64,000 nt of DNA from Scenedesmus sp. ARA3 (Eukaryota; Chlorophyta; Chlorophyceae; Sphaeropleales; Scenedesmaceae). Made by a program: the position numbers and the translations under genes. The notes below the pieces were generated by a model that saw nothing but the letters and a program-made list of their open reading frames with translations, searched no databases and had not been told where the DNA came from. This document shows positions 11,101-23,159 of this stretch, in pieces. The stretch is taken from assembly GCA_004335835.1 (NCBI GenBank), contig RWJK01001509.1, positions 1 to 64,000 on the forward strand. The letters run 5' to 3'. Within the stretch, counting starts at the first letter, position 1. Every line of letters begins with the position of its first letter.

Positions 11101-13225
11101 TCCTGCTGCACGCCAGCGCCACAGAGGAGCGCATGAGCGGGCCCGGCGCAGTGTCCCCTGACTGGCCGCGCTCCCTCAAGCGGCTGCTGACGCTGGCACG
11201 CAGCCCGAAGCTGGGGGAGTGTGGCTGCTGCATGGTGGAAGGGGCNGGGGGGGGGGGGATCAGCCAAGACATGCAGTGTATGAGCCCAGCGGACAGAACG
11301 CAATTGCAGCAAGACAACGGAAAGCAGCAACAGGCACAGCACTAATGGAACGCATGGACATCTATGCCAGCCATTCTCACCTCATCTTCTTGCTTATTGC
11401 CAAACGAGAAGCTCTCAACGGGGCTGGTAGACTGGCCTTGGCCTGCCAGTTGGGCCCGCAAGCTGCTAAGCTGAAGGCTGTGCTGTGCTGGGTTGAACGT
11501 GGCCATCAGAGCAGGCTCTGATATGCAGCCAGCAGCTGGCTGAGGCGAGTCTGCAAGCAGACAAAGCAGCACGGCATGCTAAAGTATTCAGCAGGTCCTC
11601 ATGCAAACACTAGGGCTGTTGGGCATGGCAATAAGGGGTCGCACTATCACATTAAACAATTGAGAAACGTATCGCCAGCTGCTGACTCTCCTCGTGCTTG
11701 CTTTGTTTTGCAGTACTTCGGCAGGACTCGCTGCTCACCGCGGCCCTCTCGGTCATCTTCTGCGACGCACTCCAGCTCCTTGCCCACCGCATGCTCCTGG
11801 GGCAGGCTGGTCCTAGCCAGCAGCGAGTGGCTCTTGCTGAGTGGGCCCTCTCCAGCTGCCAAGGACGCCCACACACCACCGCCCTGCTGCTGCTGCTGCT
11901 GGTCCTGTGCAGCTGCAGGCTGCTGCTGAGGCATCATCATCTGTGTGCCAAAGCTGGCACTGGCTCGCAGGGTGCCGCTGTCACTAGAGCGGCCAGAGGT
12001 CCGCCTGCTGCCGCCGTCATTGGAGGAGCGCCAGCTGTTTGTGGCTGCATCTGATGGCCGCCTGCTGCCTGGCGCAGCTGCTGCTGGTGGTGCGCCTCCG
12101 CCACTGCTGGAGCGCCTCGCCTTGCCAAACAGCAGGTTGGTGAAGCTCTTCTGCGGCTGCAGCTGGTCTGCCCCGCAATGCGTATCAGTAAAAGTGCGTG
12201 GCGCCGCTCCTGCAGGCAGTCCGGTCTGCCAGAACTTGAGGGCTGCTGCAGTCTGGTTGCTGCTGCCGCTGCTGGCTGTGTTAGCACCTGACGAGATGCT
12301 GCTGCCTGGCAGCTGGAAGAACTTGAAGCGGCCATGCTTGACTGCATCTGCTTGCAAGTCGTCAGCTGCTGCTGCAGTGTTGGCGTGCTGCTGGCCTGAC
12401 GCCCACCACATGAGCTTCTTAGTGGTATCCCGAGTCATCTGCAGCAAATTCAGCAGTGAGAATTGGCTCTGGCTGAATGCCAGCTGGCAATGGGCAAAGT
12501 GTGACAACGTGACATACAAGCAGCTTCAGGCAGGCTATGACCCAGGCATTTCAAAGTGATGCTGAGACCCACCTGCTTTTGAGCAATGTGCTGCTGCTTG
12601 AGCTCCTGCAGCTGATCAGCGTTGCGCTTGAGCACGGCTAGTACTGCAGCAGCAAGGGCATTTTCGTGGTTGGGAAGGTCAACTTGACTCTGAAAGCCGT
12701 GTCATCAATCAGGTGGCTGACACCATCTTGAGAGCAGTGCCAAGACCCATTTGCAACTCGATGTATCTGTTATACTGTCAGTCTTCACATGAAGTGGTTT
12801 TGAAATTGAAGGCTGCAGCACTTTACTTCTAATAGTGCTGTACATGGAGCGGGCCGATCCTTGTGGCGGGGCAGCTGCCAACCAACCTTGAGGGTTGAAT
12901 GCTTGTCCAAGCTCTTGAGCTGTAGACTCCTTTGCCTTGAGCTGTGTTGCTGCTATCCAAGCACCCTGTAAGGCATGCAGGTTATGAGCTGTGCTGGCAT
13001 CCTGATATGGCGGTGCTGGACAGCTGGCAAGAAGAGTTGACTGCTGCTTGCTCTGCCACAGAGGCAGTACAACCCCAGCATGACCCCCACCTCGTCGAAA
13101 GCTGAGTTGCACGAGCGCACGACGTCATCGTTTCTAACAGAGAGAGCTCGCAAAGCTGCTGCAAGCTGCTGCTCGAGGGCTTGATGGGTCGCCGGGTCTG
13201 CAGCAGCACCTCCAGGCTCCACCAT
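8159..13225 (-). CDS. Large Ser/Ala/Gln-rich protein of unknown function, short N-terminal coiled coil
   Basis: Seven minus-strand exons join in phase: 13225-13091, 12965-12822, 12689-12573, 12438-11739, 11517-11381, 11227-9948, 9686-8159, giving 1346 aa. The first 130 residues are the most ordered: helical stretches such as QALEQQLAAALRALSVRNDD and LKRNADQLQELKQQHIAQKQ could form a coiled coil. Then come MTRDTTKKLMWWASGQQ, a serine- and arginine-rich stretch with many RRxS-like sites (SRRTSGRSSDSG, SRRPSD), DPFDAPEPQPQPF, and repeated LSRQ(A/Q/S)S motifs near the C-terminus. A less repetitive patch, DPLTYPKGNKYAASWGLIDA, may be a conserved motif. No catalytic domain is visible. The mix of coiled coil and phosphorylatable disorder suggests a scaffold or adaptor, but that is only inference. 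The second donor (AAA/GTGCTG) is the weakest junction. One N lies in an intron at 11246. Confidence 0.6.
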
Positions 13226-13655
13226 GAGGCCAGCTCACCCAGCCAATTTAATATCCCACTCAGCGCGACCAGGATTGTGCATTGACCAGGTCCTGTGTGT
13301 GAGGATGCGCTGGCTTTACTTCAGCTCAACCAACGGTTCTGTTGCTGTCCTGCGCTATACGTCAACCCTACGCACGAATGCAACACAAGACGCCTCTTGA
13401 AAAACAAAACAATTCCTGCGGGGCACCATTTTGGAGGTTTTGGGTCCATCTGTCTGGTGCTCGAAAACACACACTAACGTTAGCCAGAGCCAGGTCTCTT
13501 TTGTCCTACACCACAAGTGCACAACTGAAATTGCTTTTAGTGTTACGTTAGTCGTGCTGTTGCTGTCGTCGAACCATGCTGCTGCAGGAGGGGCAGCAGC
13601 AGTGCCAGCAGCAGCACCTGCAGGCTAGCACAGCAGTGCATGGTGGCTACCCAGC
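13226..13655. promoter_or_regulatory. Divergent promoter region between the large minus-strand gene and TAM41
   Basis: The 430 bases separate two head-to-head start codons. No TATA box or other core element stands out. An open frame through 13431-13628 ends in a stop before TAM41, so it is not an N-terminal extension of that protein. Confidence 0.5.
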
Positions 13656-16080
13656 ATGCAGGAGACTCAAAATCCGGGCACCAAAACCCTAGAAGATCTG
13701 GTGCAGCGCAACTTCCCAGCCATTGACTATGGGTTTGCATACGGCAGCGGTGTGTTTGTGCAGCCGGACCTGTATGAAGCACATCACCGGCCTGGCGCTG
13801 CCAGCGGCCCTATGCTGGATTTCATCTTTGTTGTAGCAGATCCACAAGCATGGCACACAGAGGTGAGCAGCTGGTGTATGCTGCGTCCCACTTTGAGTGT
13901 TGCTGGTATGCGTGAGCAGCATTGCAGCAGCACCTTGGACAAGCAGCAGCAGCCTGGCGCTCGCCTGGGGTGGAAGGAGTGCATAGCATGAACGTTCAGC
14001 CACATGCTGCTGCCACTGCTTGTTCCATCGGCAGAACCTGGAGAGGAACCCATCACACTACTCATTCCTCAAGTACCTTGGACCAAGCGCGGTGAGCTTG
14101 GCCCCAGGCCCCAGGAGGAGCAACACAGCAACATTGTACTGTACTGCCATGCCAGATGTACTGGCATTGAAACTTGGTCACCCTCCCACAGAGAAAATCC
14201 TGCTGATATGGTCACGCATGCATCCAGCAACAGGAATGCACCAGCCTTCTTCACACACTGCCTGCCTGCCTTCCTGTCATTGTCGCTCTTGTCACAGTAG
14301 AAAGCGCTCTGGCTCGACATGCATTGTATAAGCGATTGCTTCGCTGCTGCTGCAGATTTGCAGCATGGCCGACCGTGTTGGCGTGGGTGTGTACTTCAAC
14401 ACGCTGGTGCCTGTTGAGGGCCAGGTGCGCTGACAGCAGCAGCAATGCGCACCACGCAAGGCACATGGCACGTGGACACACCCCACATGCAGCTGAACGC
14501 ACCAAGCAGACAGCAACAGCTCACAGCCTCCATGTGTAACTCGGGACGGCATTTTCGGCTGCTAGCTGTTGATGAAACCCTGTACCACTGCTCAATGAAT
14601 GCACCTGCCAGCAGAGCAGCACCAGAAAGTACTGAGTGCCTCTGTGGTGCTGTGTGCTGAGCTGCTGCCACCAGGTCGTCAAGTACGGCGTGGTCAGCCT
14701 GGCAGCCTTCCAGCAGGACCTGCAGCACTGGAGCCACCTGTACGTGGGCGGCCGCCTGCACAAGCCAGTGGCAGCACTCACACAGCACGGCGCTGCAGAG
14801 GCAGCCCGCCGGCAGAACCTGCGCTCTGCACTGACAGCATCCCTGCTGCTGCTGCCCCAGGCCTGCAGCCTCAAAGTGAGTGCTGCAGTGTGGCGCACAG
14901 CAAGGCAAAGATTGCAGCAACTAGCAACAACTACCTAGTGGCGCAGCTGCGAGTACTACTATACACTGCAGTGTTGACTCCCACATGCTGTGGCTCGCAC
15001 TTGCCGCTTGCAGCTGGATGTCGCCTCTCCTCTCACACAGGCTGTGCCCGCTAAATGTACTCCCACACTCGCCTGCCCTGCCTCGCTCATTTGCCCACTC
15101 ACATTGCCGCCGCCCGCCAGGACCTGTTTCGGCGGCTGGCCGCTCTGTCCTACATGGGCGATGTGCGCATGGGCCTGGCTGAGGACAGCAGGAAGGTGGA
15201 GCGCATCGTGGCGGGCAGCTATGAAGGGTTCAGCCAGCTGTACCTGCCGCTGCTGCAGGAGCCCACGTTCCAGCAGCTGGGTGTGGCAGCTGATGCGGAG
15301 GGCCTACAGCAGCAGGACTCACATGACTACAGGGTGCAGCTCTTCAGCCAGCTGCCCTCAGTGAGTGCTGCCCCTATGCACAGGCATTACATACATTGTT
15401 TGCTCTGGTTTAGCAAGCATTTCTATCTTGCTGGCAGGATCGCGCTGCTCTGACCGAAGTAACCAAGCCTGTGTGCAGCAGGCACTTGTGAACCTGCCAC
15501 GGAGTGCCAAGTACAACACACTTGCACGGCACACTTCAGCAGATTGCAGCCATGTACAGACACGCCTTTTCTCCTGCACCTGCCGTGCGCAGGTCCTGCT
15601 GGCACGAGTAGCCAGCAAGCTGGGCACAGCCGTCAACAGCGCAGCAGCAGCAGTCCAAGCAAGGGCAGCAGCAAGTGTGTCAGCAGAGCTACCGCCTCTA
15701 CCAGATGGCGTGCGGCGTGACATTGGCGCTGCTGCCCTTGCAGCGCCGCGCTACCAGCGGCTAATCAAGTCAGGGCTGCACAGCATAGTAGCAAACTCCA
15801 GCAGGTGAGCAGCAACTGCGTAAAATGCAAGCAATGTGGGCCGGATGGTGCTTGCCTGCTTCCATATCTTGCGGCGCTCCTCTAGCAGTCACGTCAGCAA
15901 GCGCGCTGCACATGCATGCCGCGTACTGCTTGGTTTCAGCACAGTTCATCATGCACCCACGATGCATTGCTGCCTGTGGTGTCATGCCGCAGGCGCCAGG
16001 CGGTTGCTGGGGTGCTGTATGCTGGGCCGTTCCGGTCGTTGCGCTACCTTGGGCGCAAGCTGGCCAAGGCATGGCGTTAA
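13656..16080 (+). CDS. TAM41: Mitochondrial phosphatidate cytidylyltransferase (CDP-diacylglycerol synthase) TAM41
   Basis: Seven exons: 13656-13862, 14035-14091, 14356-14424, 14675-14875, 15121-15360, 15593-15804, 15993-16080 (357 aa; family about 320-390). Tam41 makes CDP-diacylglycerol from phosphatidic acid and CTP on the matrix side of the inner mitochondrial membrane, feeding cardiolipin synthesis. The nucleotidyltransferase-like core is clear: FAYGSGVF near residue 25, LDFIFVVADPQAWH, then the family motif NLERNPSHYS, VGVGVYFNTLVP and IKYGVV-like VVKYGVVSLAAF. Later blocks RLAALSYMGDVRMGLAEDSRKVERIV and the C-terminal SLRYLGRKLAKAW also fit. The start at 13656 gives little room for a presequence, and the frame is closed upstream by a stop at 13626-13628, so a short unseen 5' exon is possible. 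It is the only cytidylyltransferase in the window. Confidence 0.92.
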
Positions 16081-16085
16081 TACCT

Positions 16086-16119
<34 letters not shown>

Positions 16120-17402
16120 TCTACGCGTGCACACTGTGCCCACCCTCTGTGGGCGTTCTGCATCAGCACCTTTGGTCCGCGTCTTTCCCAGCACCCACCA
16201 GCAGCCCCACCCACGTCCGCGCAGTCGGCTGCAGTTCTTCACGCAGCTGACCTGCTATGCCTGGCTTGCAGTGCATCTCAATGCATAATGTTGCTGGGCA
16301 GTTGTAGGGTGACACTCTGTTGATGCTAGTGCCACAGAAAATGACTTTGGTAATTTTTTCATGCGTGTGTTTTGCATTTTGGCACGTGCAGGCATTTATG
16401 TTAGCAGATTCGTCGAGTGGCTTGCTGTGTTGCTTTGTGACAGATGCACGGATGGCTGTTGTTTGTGTTTGTCGCGGAGTTCGTCACAATCATATAGCAA
16501 TATACGATGGTGGCAGCAGCCACGACGCAAGCGGCGATGGTGGTAGCATCACCGGGGCTTTTGTTGATGATTGACAAGAAAGCCACATGCAGTTTACACC
16601 GGTGCGCAGTTGCAGCTTACGTGAGTGTGCTTGGCAAATGCACTGCATACACCTGTCAACGGTCACAAGCCTGCACCTGTGGTATGCAATTGGTCATTGC
16701 AGTGGCTTTAGTGGGCAGTTCAGGCCCTTAGTTTTGCCATCCACTGGGGTGGCACTCAGTGAATGCCAGTTGCATGCACCACATGGTTGCTGTTGCACAC
16801 AACGGCTCGACATTGTGCTTGTTGCTACAGCTGGATTTGCCTGTGCTTCGAACCACAATTTGGCTGCGTTGTTAAGTACAAGAAAGGAAATGTTTTCACT
16901 GTCTTAGCTAGACTTACTGTACACTTACTATAGTTCTGCTCTGGCTTGTGCCTTGGACTGATTGATGCAGCCGGTCAGCTAGCTGCCTGAGGCCAGCTGG
17001 CCCAAGGACCTTCCTGATTGTGCTGTACTTGTTTGGTGATCTGCGACTGATCAAAACAACCTTGTATCACGCTGATGGCCGTTGAATGGACGCAGAACTA
17101 GGATTGCTCGATCCATGCCCGTCGGTTTGTCTGCAACCGAAGTGTCCGTCGAGTCAGCTCCCGCTCCCTGCTCGTGTGCATCATGAGCACTTTGCTGGCT
17201 TCAAAACTGCTAACACTGCACAACGTATGTTTATACAGCATTAAATCATTCTCAGCAGCAGGTGAGGCTCAGCGGACCTCTCTCCCGCGTTTCTGTCTTA
17301 CGCGCTAAGAGCGAGCACAGCAGACACGTAGTAGTTTTCGCGTTTAAAGTTGTCCCAAATATCTTACGATATCATATTCCTTACGTGCTGCAGGACTCCA
17401 AG
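16081..17402. other. 3' flank of TAM41 and 5' flank of the small secreted-protein gene
   Basis: No gene is supported. A CAG tract of about 10 units lies at 16087-16119 just after the TAM41 stop. A 5' UTR intron of the next gene is possible at 17262-17393 (cagcag/GTGAGG ... gtgctgCAG). Confidence 0.45.
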
Positions 17403-17590
17403 ATGCAGGCTGGCAAGGTTGCTCTGGCCCTGGCCGTGGTGCTGGCAGTGGCTCATGCCGCAGAGCCACAGGCAGCACAGCCACAGAAGGCAGCACCCAC
17501 ACCATTCGGATTACTGAACGGACTGTACCAGAAGTGGTCTGGCTCGCCTCTGGCTGTGCATGGCTTCAGTGAGTAGCGCTGCAGTGTGCA

Positions 17591-17630
<40 letters not shown>

Positions 17631-18488
17631 TGCTGCTGCTGCTGCCAGCATGCATGCATGCAGTGGGTCCTGAAGACTGCATTCAGGCAGTGCACATACA
17701 TGCAGGACAAACCATCTCTGTTAACAAAGGGCTTCAGCATAAGGCAGCTGCTTTGCAGACATGGAAGTGTGCATGGCCTCACATCCTCATCCAAGCAGCA
17801 GCATGGAGATGCTGTGGCAGCATGCGTCTCTGACACAGGCTACCCCGTGTGTCCTGGCATATGCCATGCATGTTGCTGCTGCAGGGGCCATCCAGAACTC
17901 CAAGGGTGGCAAGGGCCTGCTGATCTCTGGGGCCCAGCTGACTGCCTCCACTTCCACCTCTGCCCTGGTGGGCCCAGCAACTGCCGCTCACGGCCACGCC
18001 AAGTACACCGGCCTCACCTTCAACAAGTGAGTGTGCATGCCTTGGATACCAACCTGCAATACTGGCAGCGGCAGCAGCAGCAACAGTAGCAGAACATGGT
18101 TATGCTGCTACTGTGACTGAGCAGTGGGCTGAAATCTGTGGTGCAGCTGAGCTTAGGCCTACTGTTCACCCGCCCTGCTTTAGCAGACACCCTGGCAGGC
18201 AAATGTTGCGGCACACCCATTCCACCAAGTGCCAACTGTCGTACGTTTTTCCAATGTTGTCTGACTCTGGTCTGGCTGCACACCCTCATCGACGGTAGGT
18301 ACCCCACCTTCACTGCCTGGATCAAGGATGTGGCATCCAACAAGACCAGCAATGTGAGGATGGTGCAGGCTGACGCTGCCACCATCTATGTGTATGCCCT
18401 GAACGCCACCGTGCTCAACCCACCCAACGCCACCAACACCAACTCTGTGTGGACGCGTGTGGGCCCAGCCCTGCCCTCCAAGTACTGA
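17403..18488 (+). CDS. Small secreted protein of unknown function, probably N-glycosylated
   Basis: Three exons, 17403-17568, 17885-18026 and 18299-18488, join in phase to 165 aa. The N-terminus is a typical signal peptide: MQAGK, then ALALAVVLAVAHA with an AxA-type cleavage near residue 20. The mature part has no Cys, is rich in Ala, Thr, Ser and Asn, and carries NKTS, NATV and NATN sites near the C-terminus. This suits a secreted cell-wall or matrix protein, but no family is recognised. The second acceptor (CGACGGTAG) is a TAG rather than the usual CAG. Intron 1 begins with a CTG tract at 17592-17645. High use of GCC, ACC and AAC codons in exons 2 and 3 is consistent with a well-expressed gene. 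Confidence 0.72.
17592..17645 (+). repeat. CTG microsatellite in intron 1 of the secreted-protein gene
   Basis: About 18 CTG units with one CTC interruption, starting some 24 bases after the donor at 17569. Confidence 0.95.
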
Positions 18489-19476
18489 GCCCGGGATCTG
18501 ACAGTGCCATACAGTGTGGCTATAGCTTATGGAACTAGTCGGGTTGCCTGGAGGCAGTAGATGCGTGAAGGAATGCAGCAGCAGGATTAAGCAAGAGCAA
18601 TGGAATGTGCAGACTGATGAACATGTAGCTAGGTATGCAGGCAGCAGGTTGCTCGCACATTGATTGTTTGTTGCGCTGTTCAGCAGCTGCTGAACTACCC
18701 GCAATTTGTTGCGTTGTAGCATACGTGCCTGATCATCATGCTGTGCCACCTGACAGGCATAATTCGTAACATGTCAAGTGGACATGGCTGGCACGCTGTG
18801 CAACATTTGTGACTGCCAGCTGGCAGCTGCAGCTGATGAGTCGTAGCCCCGGAGAACAGCCTCAACACTTTGCCTGCCAACACTTGCTGCCAATGCCTGT
18901 TTGTTGGGGTGCTTATGTGTGTCTCACGGTCAAAAGCTTCTTTCAAAGGCCTTGGTTCGCCTGCTAGGCTGGGTCTTACGATGCTCAAAAGAGGTTCCAA
19001 GGACCAACAGGAAACTATCACTGCGGTGTCAACGGCATTGATGCCAGTTACAGCAGCCCAAAGCTGCGGCACTATAAAAATGCTTGACTTGGTTGAATAC
19101 GCTTGAGTTTGTTCAGCACCCAAGCTGCAACATCACGGAGCAACGAACTCTGGACGATTAGCCCCGTGAACTCGACAAAGCAGGTGGGTACGCATAGTTT
19201 CGACGCGGTCAAGTATGAGAAACGTATACTTTCAGCACTTCAAGGCTTTGCAAGCAAAAGCGGCTCCATACTTGCTGCGACTCACTGGCATCTAGCATGG
19301 CCCTGGCAGCACGTGCACACATGTGCTGTTGAACGTAGCAGCCAGCCCGCCCCGTAGGCTTCCAAAAGTAATTTTGCACTATGTGTGGGTGTGTTAAGAT
19401 GCTATGCGCCAACCTGGATGCGCATTGCTGGCACGAATCTGCAGGTATCATTTGCGCACGCGCCAGCAGCAGCACC
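18489..19476. other. 3' flank of secreted-protein gene and promoter region of the quinone oxidoreductase gene
   Basis: No gene is supported. Apart from the TATA-like element at 19073-19080 nothing stands out. Confidence 0.5.
19073..19080 (+). promoter_or_regulatory. TATA box candidate for the quinone oxidoreductase-like gene
   Basis: TATAAAAA lies about 400 bases before the ATG at 19477. This leaves room for a 5' UTR, possibly with an intron. The following sequence shows no other start codon in frame with the protein. Confidence 0.4.
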
Positions 19477-21194
19477 ATGCAAGCTGTTGTGATCCACAAG
19501 ACGGGTGGGCTTGAAGTGCTGCAGCTGGTGAAGGATTTCCCGCTGCCAGAAATCAAACCTGGGCAGGTGAGCGCTGCATCTGGCAGCAGGATGTTGCTCA
19601 AGCAGCTTTTAGCACGCACAGTGTGGCAGCTGCTGCAGAGTACCCTGAAGCTCCGGGGCACCTTGCTGTTGCATTCAAAACGTGCATTGTTCTTGCAGCT
19701 GCAGCTGCCTTCCAAATGCTTGTGCTACTGCACGGTGTACCCTTCGCAAGCCACCACATGCAGCTAGATCTCAAGGACCGCTGCTGTCTCTGTGCTGTCC
19801 TGCAGGTGCTTGTGAAGCTGCACAGCTCCAGTGTCAACCCAGTGGAGGCGGCAGGCAGGGCTGGCCACGTGCCATTCTCACTGCCCAGGATCCTGGGCGG
19901 GGACCTGGCTGGGGTGGTGGCGCAGGCTGATGAGGGCTCAGGGTTCAGGCGGGGTGACGCTGTGGCTGCACTCACCCCAGGTGAGGCGGGTACACAACAC
20001 GCTGCGGTTGCTGTTTAAACACATGCCAACCGCTGCTGGAGGGCTGTTGAGCTGCTCCGCAAATACAAAGTGTAAAAAAGCGTCTTGTGCGCAGCCTGCT
20101 TTACATGTAGACGCGTACGGTGCATTTGTGCATGTGTGTCACTGAGTGCCGTGCAGCATCAGCAGATATAGTCGCTCTGGCACTCCATGTCAGCTTGCAT
20201 TGCTTGTATGAACGAACCAGATAGCACGTACTGCTGCCATGTTGAAATGGGTTACACTGTACAGCTTGCAACTACAGCTGCTTAGGAGTCACAGCACACA
20301 TGCGGCAGGTTGCCCTACCACCTGGTCTAGTTGCCACTACTCTCATCATTACCTGTTCAACGCACGGCGCAGGCTTCAGGCCTGCAAAGGGCGACCCACA
20401 GGGCACGTATGCGCAGTATGTGGCTGTTGATGCAGCGCACCTGGCCAAGCTGCCAGCCAGCATCCCGCTGGACACAGCAGGCGGCCTGCCCCTGGTGGGG
20501 CTGACGGCATGGCAGGTGCGGCGTGCAGCCACTTGCATGCTGCTTTTATCTTGGTTGTACGCCGCATGCTTGCCACTTTCAGCCCAGCACACATACATGG
20601 GTTGTACAAATGGCGCCTGCACAGGCCGCACGCATGATTGCAGATGCTGGCCGCTGCCTTGCTCACCACTGCAACACAAGCCAGCCTGCTGCAGCATTGC
20701 TTGGCATGCTTGAACAGATTTGATGCACCGCAGTCCATGCTGACATACTGTTCTGCGGTTGGCCGCTGCGTGCGACGCCGAATTGTGCTGTCAGGCCCTC
20801 ATGGAGGCCAAGCCGGTGCCGGGGCAGCGCGTGCTTGTGTTTGCTGCTGCTGGCGGTGTGGGCCACGTGGCTGTGCAGCTGGCCAAGTCCCTGGGGCTGT
20901 TCACTGTGGGCGTGACAGGGCCAAAGAACCTGGTGAGGGCGCCAGCATTGTTTGCCCGGGCAGGGCACCTGCAGCTTGTGGCTGTATGCGCGGTGTGCCT
21001 GCCGGCAGTGTGCATGCGTGGTGCTCGCCGAACTGCTGCAGCTCTGTATGCTGGCAGGCATGGGTTCGAGCATAGTGTTGCTGGAAGTTGGCATGCACAT
21101 ACATCACACTCTGTTGCAGATTTGCTGCATTTGATTGCAGTACCAACACTTGAAACTTGTGGTCACTGGCGCCACTGCTGCTGCTGCCACTGCC

Positions 21195-21245
<51 letters not shown>

Positions 21246-22055
21246 GCCGCTGCTGCTGCTCTGCCGGCCAGGCCTGGGTGAGGGAGTCCCTGGGCGCTGA
21301 CGACGTGGTAGACTACACCAGCCAGGACTTTGCTGATCTGTACTCTTCACCAGACAAGCAGTTTGACATTGTGTGGGACTGCCTGGTGCGTGGCGGCCCT
21401 GCAGGCTGCTGTTGTGCTGCCGTATGCATTGTTGTGAGGGGCGTATTATTGAGTGGCTTGGGTGCAGCGCTGATGTGCTGCTTCGTGCCTGCAGGCTGGC
21501 TTACACAATGTACACATGTGATAGGTGTACCTCTGCTGGAGTCTTGGTGCCATTGCATAGGTATATGCCCAGCTGTTTACCAACATAGTTATCAACTGCT
21601 GCAGTTCTGGTGAGTTGTGTCATAAACAGCACAACTGCTTTGTCGGCAGCATGTGCCTTGCCCTCGCGCCTTTGCAACAAGCAGTTCTGTCACCAGCGTT
21701 GCTGCCGCCTGTGCAGAGCAACACCCCTGACCGCACCGCCAAGATCCTGTCTGTGCTCAAGCCTAGCGGGCACTACTCGCACATCAGGAACTCTGCTGGG
21801 CCGTCAGCCGGCAGCGACATGACAGCTCTGCAGCAGATGCAAGCCGCACATGCTGCAGGCGAAGGCCCCAGTGTCAGCATCACACTTGTCACACCAAACG
21901 GCAAGCAGCTGGAGCATCTGTTTCAGCTGTGGGAGGCAGGGCAGCTGAGGCTGGAGGTAGCACAGGTGCTGCCACTGGCTCGTGTTGCTAATGCGCATCA
22001 GCAGGTGGAGACTGGGCACACGCGTGGGAAGGTGGTGCTGACCATCCCGCAGTGA
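19477..22055 (+). CDS. Zinc-independent MDR oxidoreductase, quinone oxidoreductase-like
   Basis: Six exons: 19477-19566, 19806-19980, 20373-20515, 20795-20932, 21272-21385, 21717-22055 (332 aa, the usual length). The N-terminal GroES-like half has the MDR pattern VKLHSSSVNPVEAAGRAG, PRILGGDLAGVV and GFRRGDAV. The Rossmann half has VLVFAAAGGVGHVAVQLAK at about 149-167, the NADP(H) dinucleotide-binding loop, then GADDVVDYTSQDF and FDIVWDCL. The catalytic-zinc Cys/His set of alcohol dehydrogenases is absent, placing it with NADPH:quinone oxidoreductases and alkenal/enone reductases. These reduce quinones or reactive enones. The family often includes plastid-envelope proteins, but no transit peptide is seen here. 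Intron 4 ends in a long CTG tract that serves as the pre-acceptor region. Confidence 0.88.
21176..21260 (+). repeat. CTG-rich tract before an acceptor in the quinone oxidoreductase gene
   Basis: A CTG tract, pure at about 21203-21242, lies 12-95 bases upstream of the exon 5 acceptor (21271/21272). It occupies the place of a polypyrimidine tract. Confidence 0.9.
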
Positions 22056-23159
22056 TGCTGTGGTGGTTGTGGGCAGCGTGGAACTGGGAGATTGGTACTG
22101 TTGGTGACAAGTGCTAGCTGCATCAGCTGTGATTCAACGCATCTCAAGGGGAGCTGGCAGACTGGCCAGTGTGGCAGCTTGATGCGCAGCGCTGGATGAC
22201 CCGTCCACACAGGGCTCTTGTGTTTTGCCATGTAGTTGCTGCATTTGCGGAAGTGGATGTACTTATATGGCTGTACAATGGCTGTACAATGAAGTATTAT
22301 TTTGAAGGCTGGTGATGTGGGGGTTGATGGGCAGTGAGAGGGTGCCTGTGTGGAATGGTGCTGTGCAAAGTATTATTGCTTCCAGATCCGTCCACCGTCT
22401 GTTGGGCCAAAATGTTGCAACAGTGTCAGGGGTTCAGCCACTCCATGGAAGTTGCAGCATACCCCGCACCAGTACTAGTGTTTGCATGTGCAACATCTGC
22501 AACAGCAGCCTGCTGAGCGTCATCGCTAGCAGATGATGATCCTGCCGATGACAAACAAGCAAGCCAACGGGCTGCATGCAAGCACAACTCTTCTCGCGAG
22601 GACATCTCCTGCTGCTCTGTCATACGCACCAGGCTCTATCAAGTGCGCATGGGCTGCGCAGCACCAACGCTGCGTGCCACTGCAACATCACATGGCTTGC
22701 CTGCAATTGGTGTTCCCACACGCCCAGCATATCAAGCAGGCGTTCAACGCTATGCCAAATGTGTTGCTCGTTGCAGACACATGCATGAAGACAGCTGCAG
22801 CGACAGCTGCTGCAGCATGCGCAAACCTCAAATGCTTAGTCATGGCCGCAAGCTCTGAAAACAACAGAAAGTGCTAAATCATTAATGAAACGACACGTCA
22901 AGTGCTGCTCGCAGCCTTACTCAGGCATTTCAGATCCTGCCACAACAAACAACAGCTCCAAAGCAAGGTCATACGATCAAGGCGCACATGGCGCCAGCCC
23001 CTACTTTGAAAAAACACTTATCAGCCCCAAGCCATGCACTCAGGCTGACCACTGCAAACCACTTGGCAGCTGCCAGCTGCAACAAGTGCTTGACCCACAC
23101 CTCCACGGGGCGGCTGCAAGTCCCTGAGCCAGGGCAGCTGGTGCACCTACGCTGCCATC
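22056..23159. other. Tail-to-tail intergenic region
   Basis: The plus-strand oxidoreductase gene and the minus-strand orphan gene converge here. No coding signal, RNA gene or mobile element was seen; a short direct repeat ggctgtacaat occurs twice near 22268-22290. Confidence 0.5.

Noticed and set aside
13431..13628. N-terminal extension of TAM41
   Set aside because: The frame closes with a stop at 13626-13628 before the TAM41 ATG at 13656, and no splice pair that removes the stop was found.
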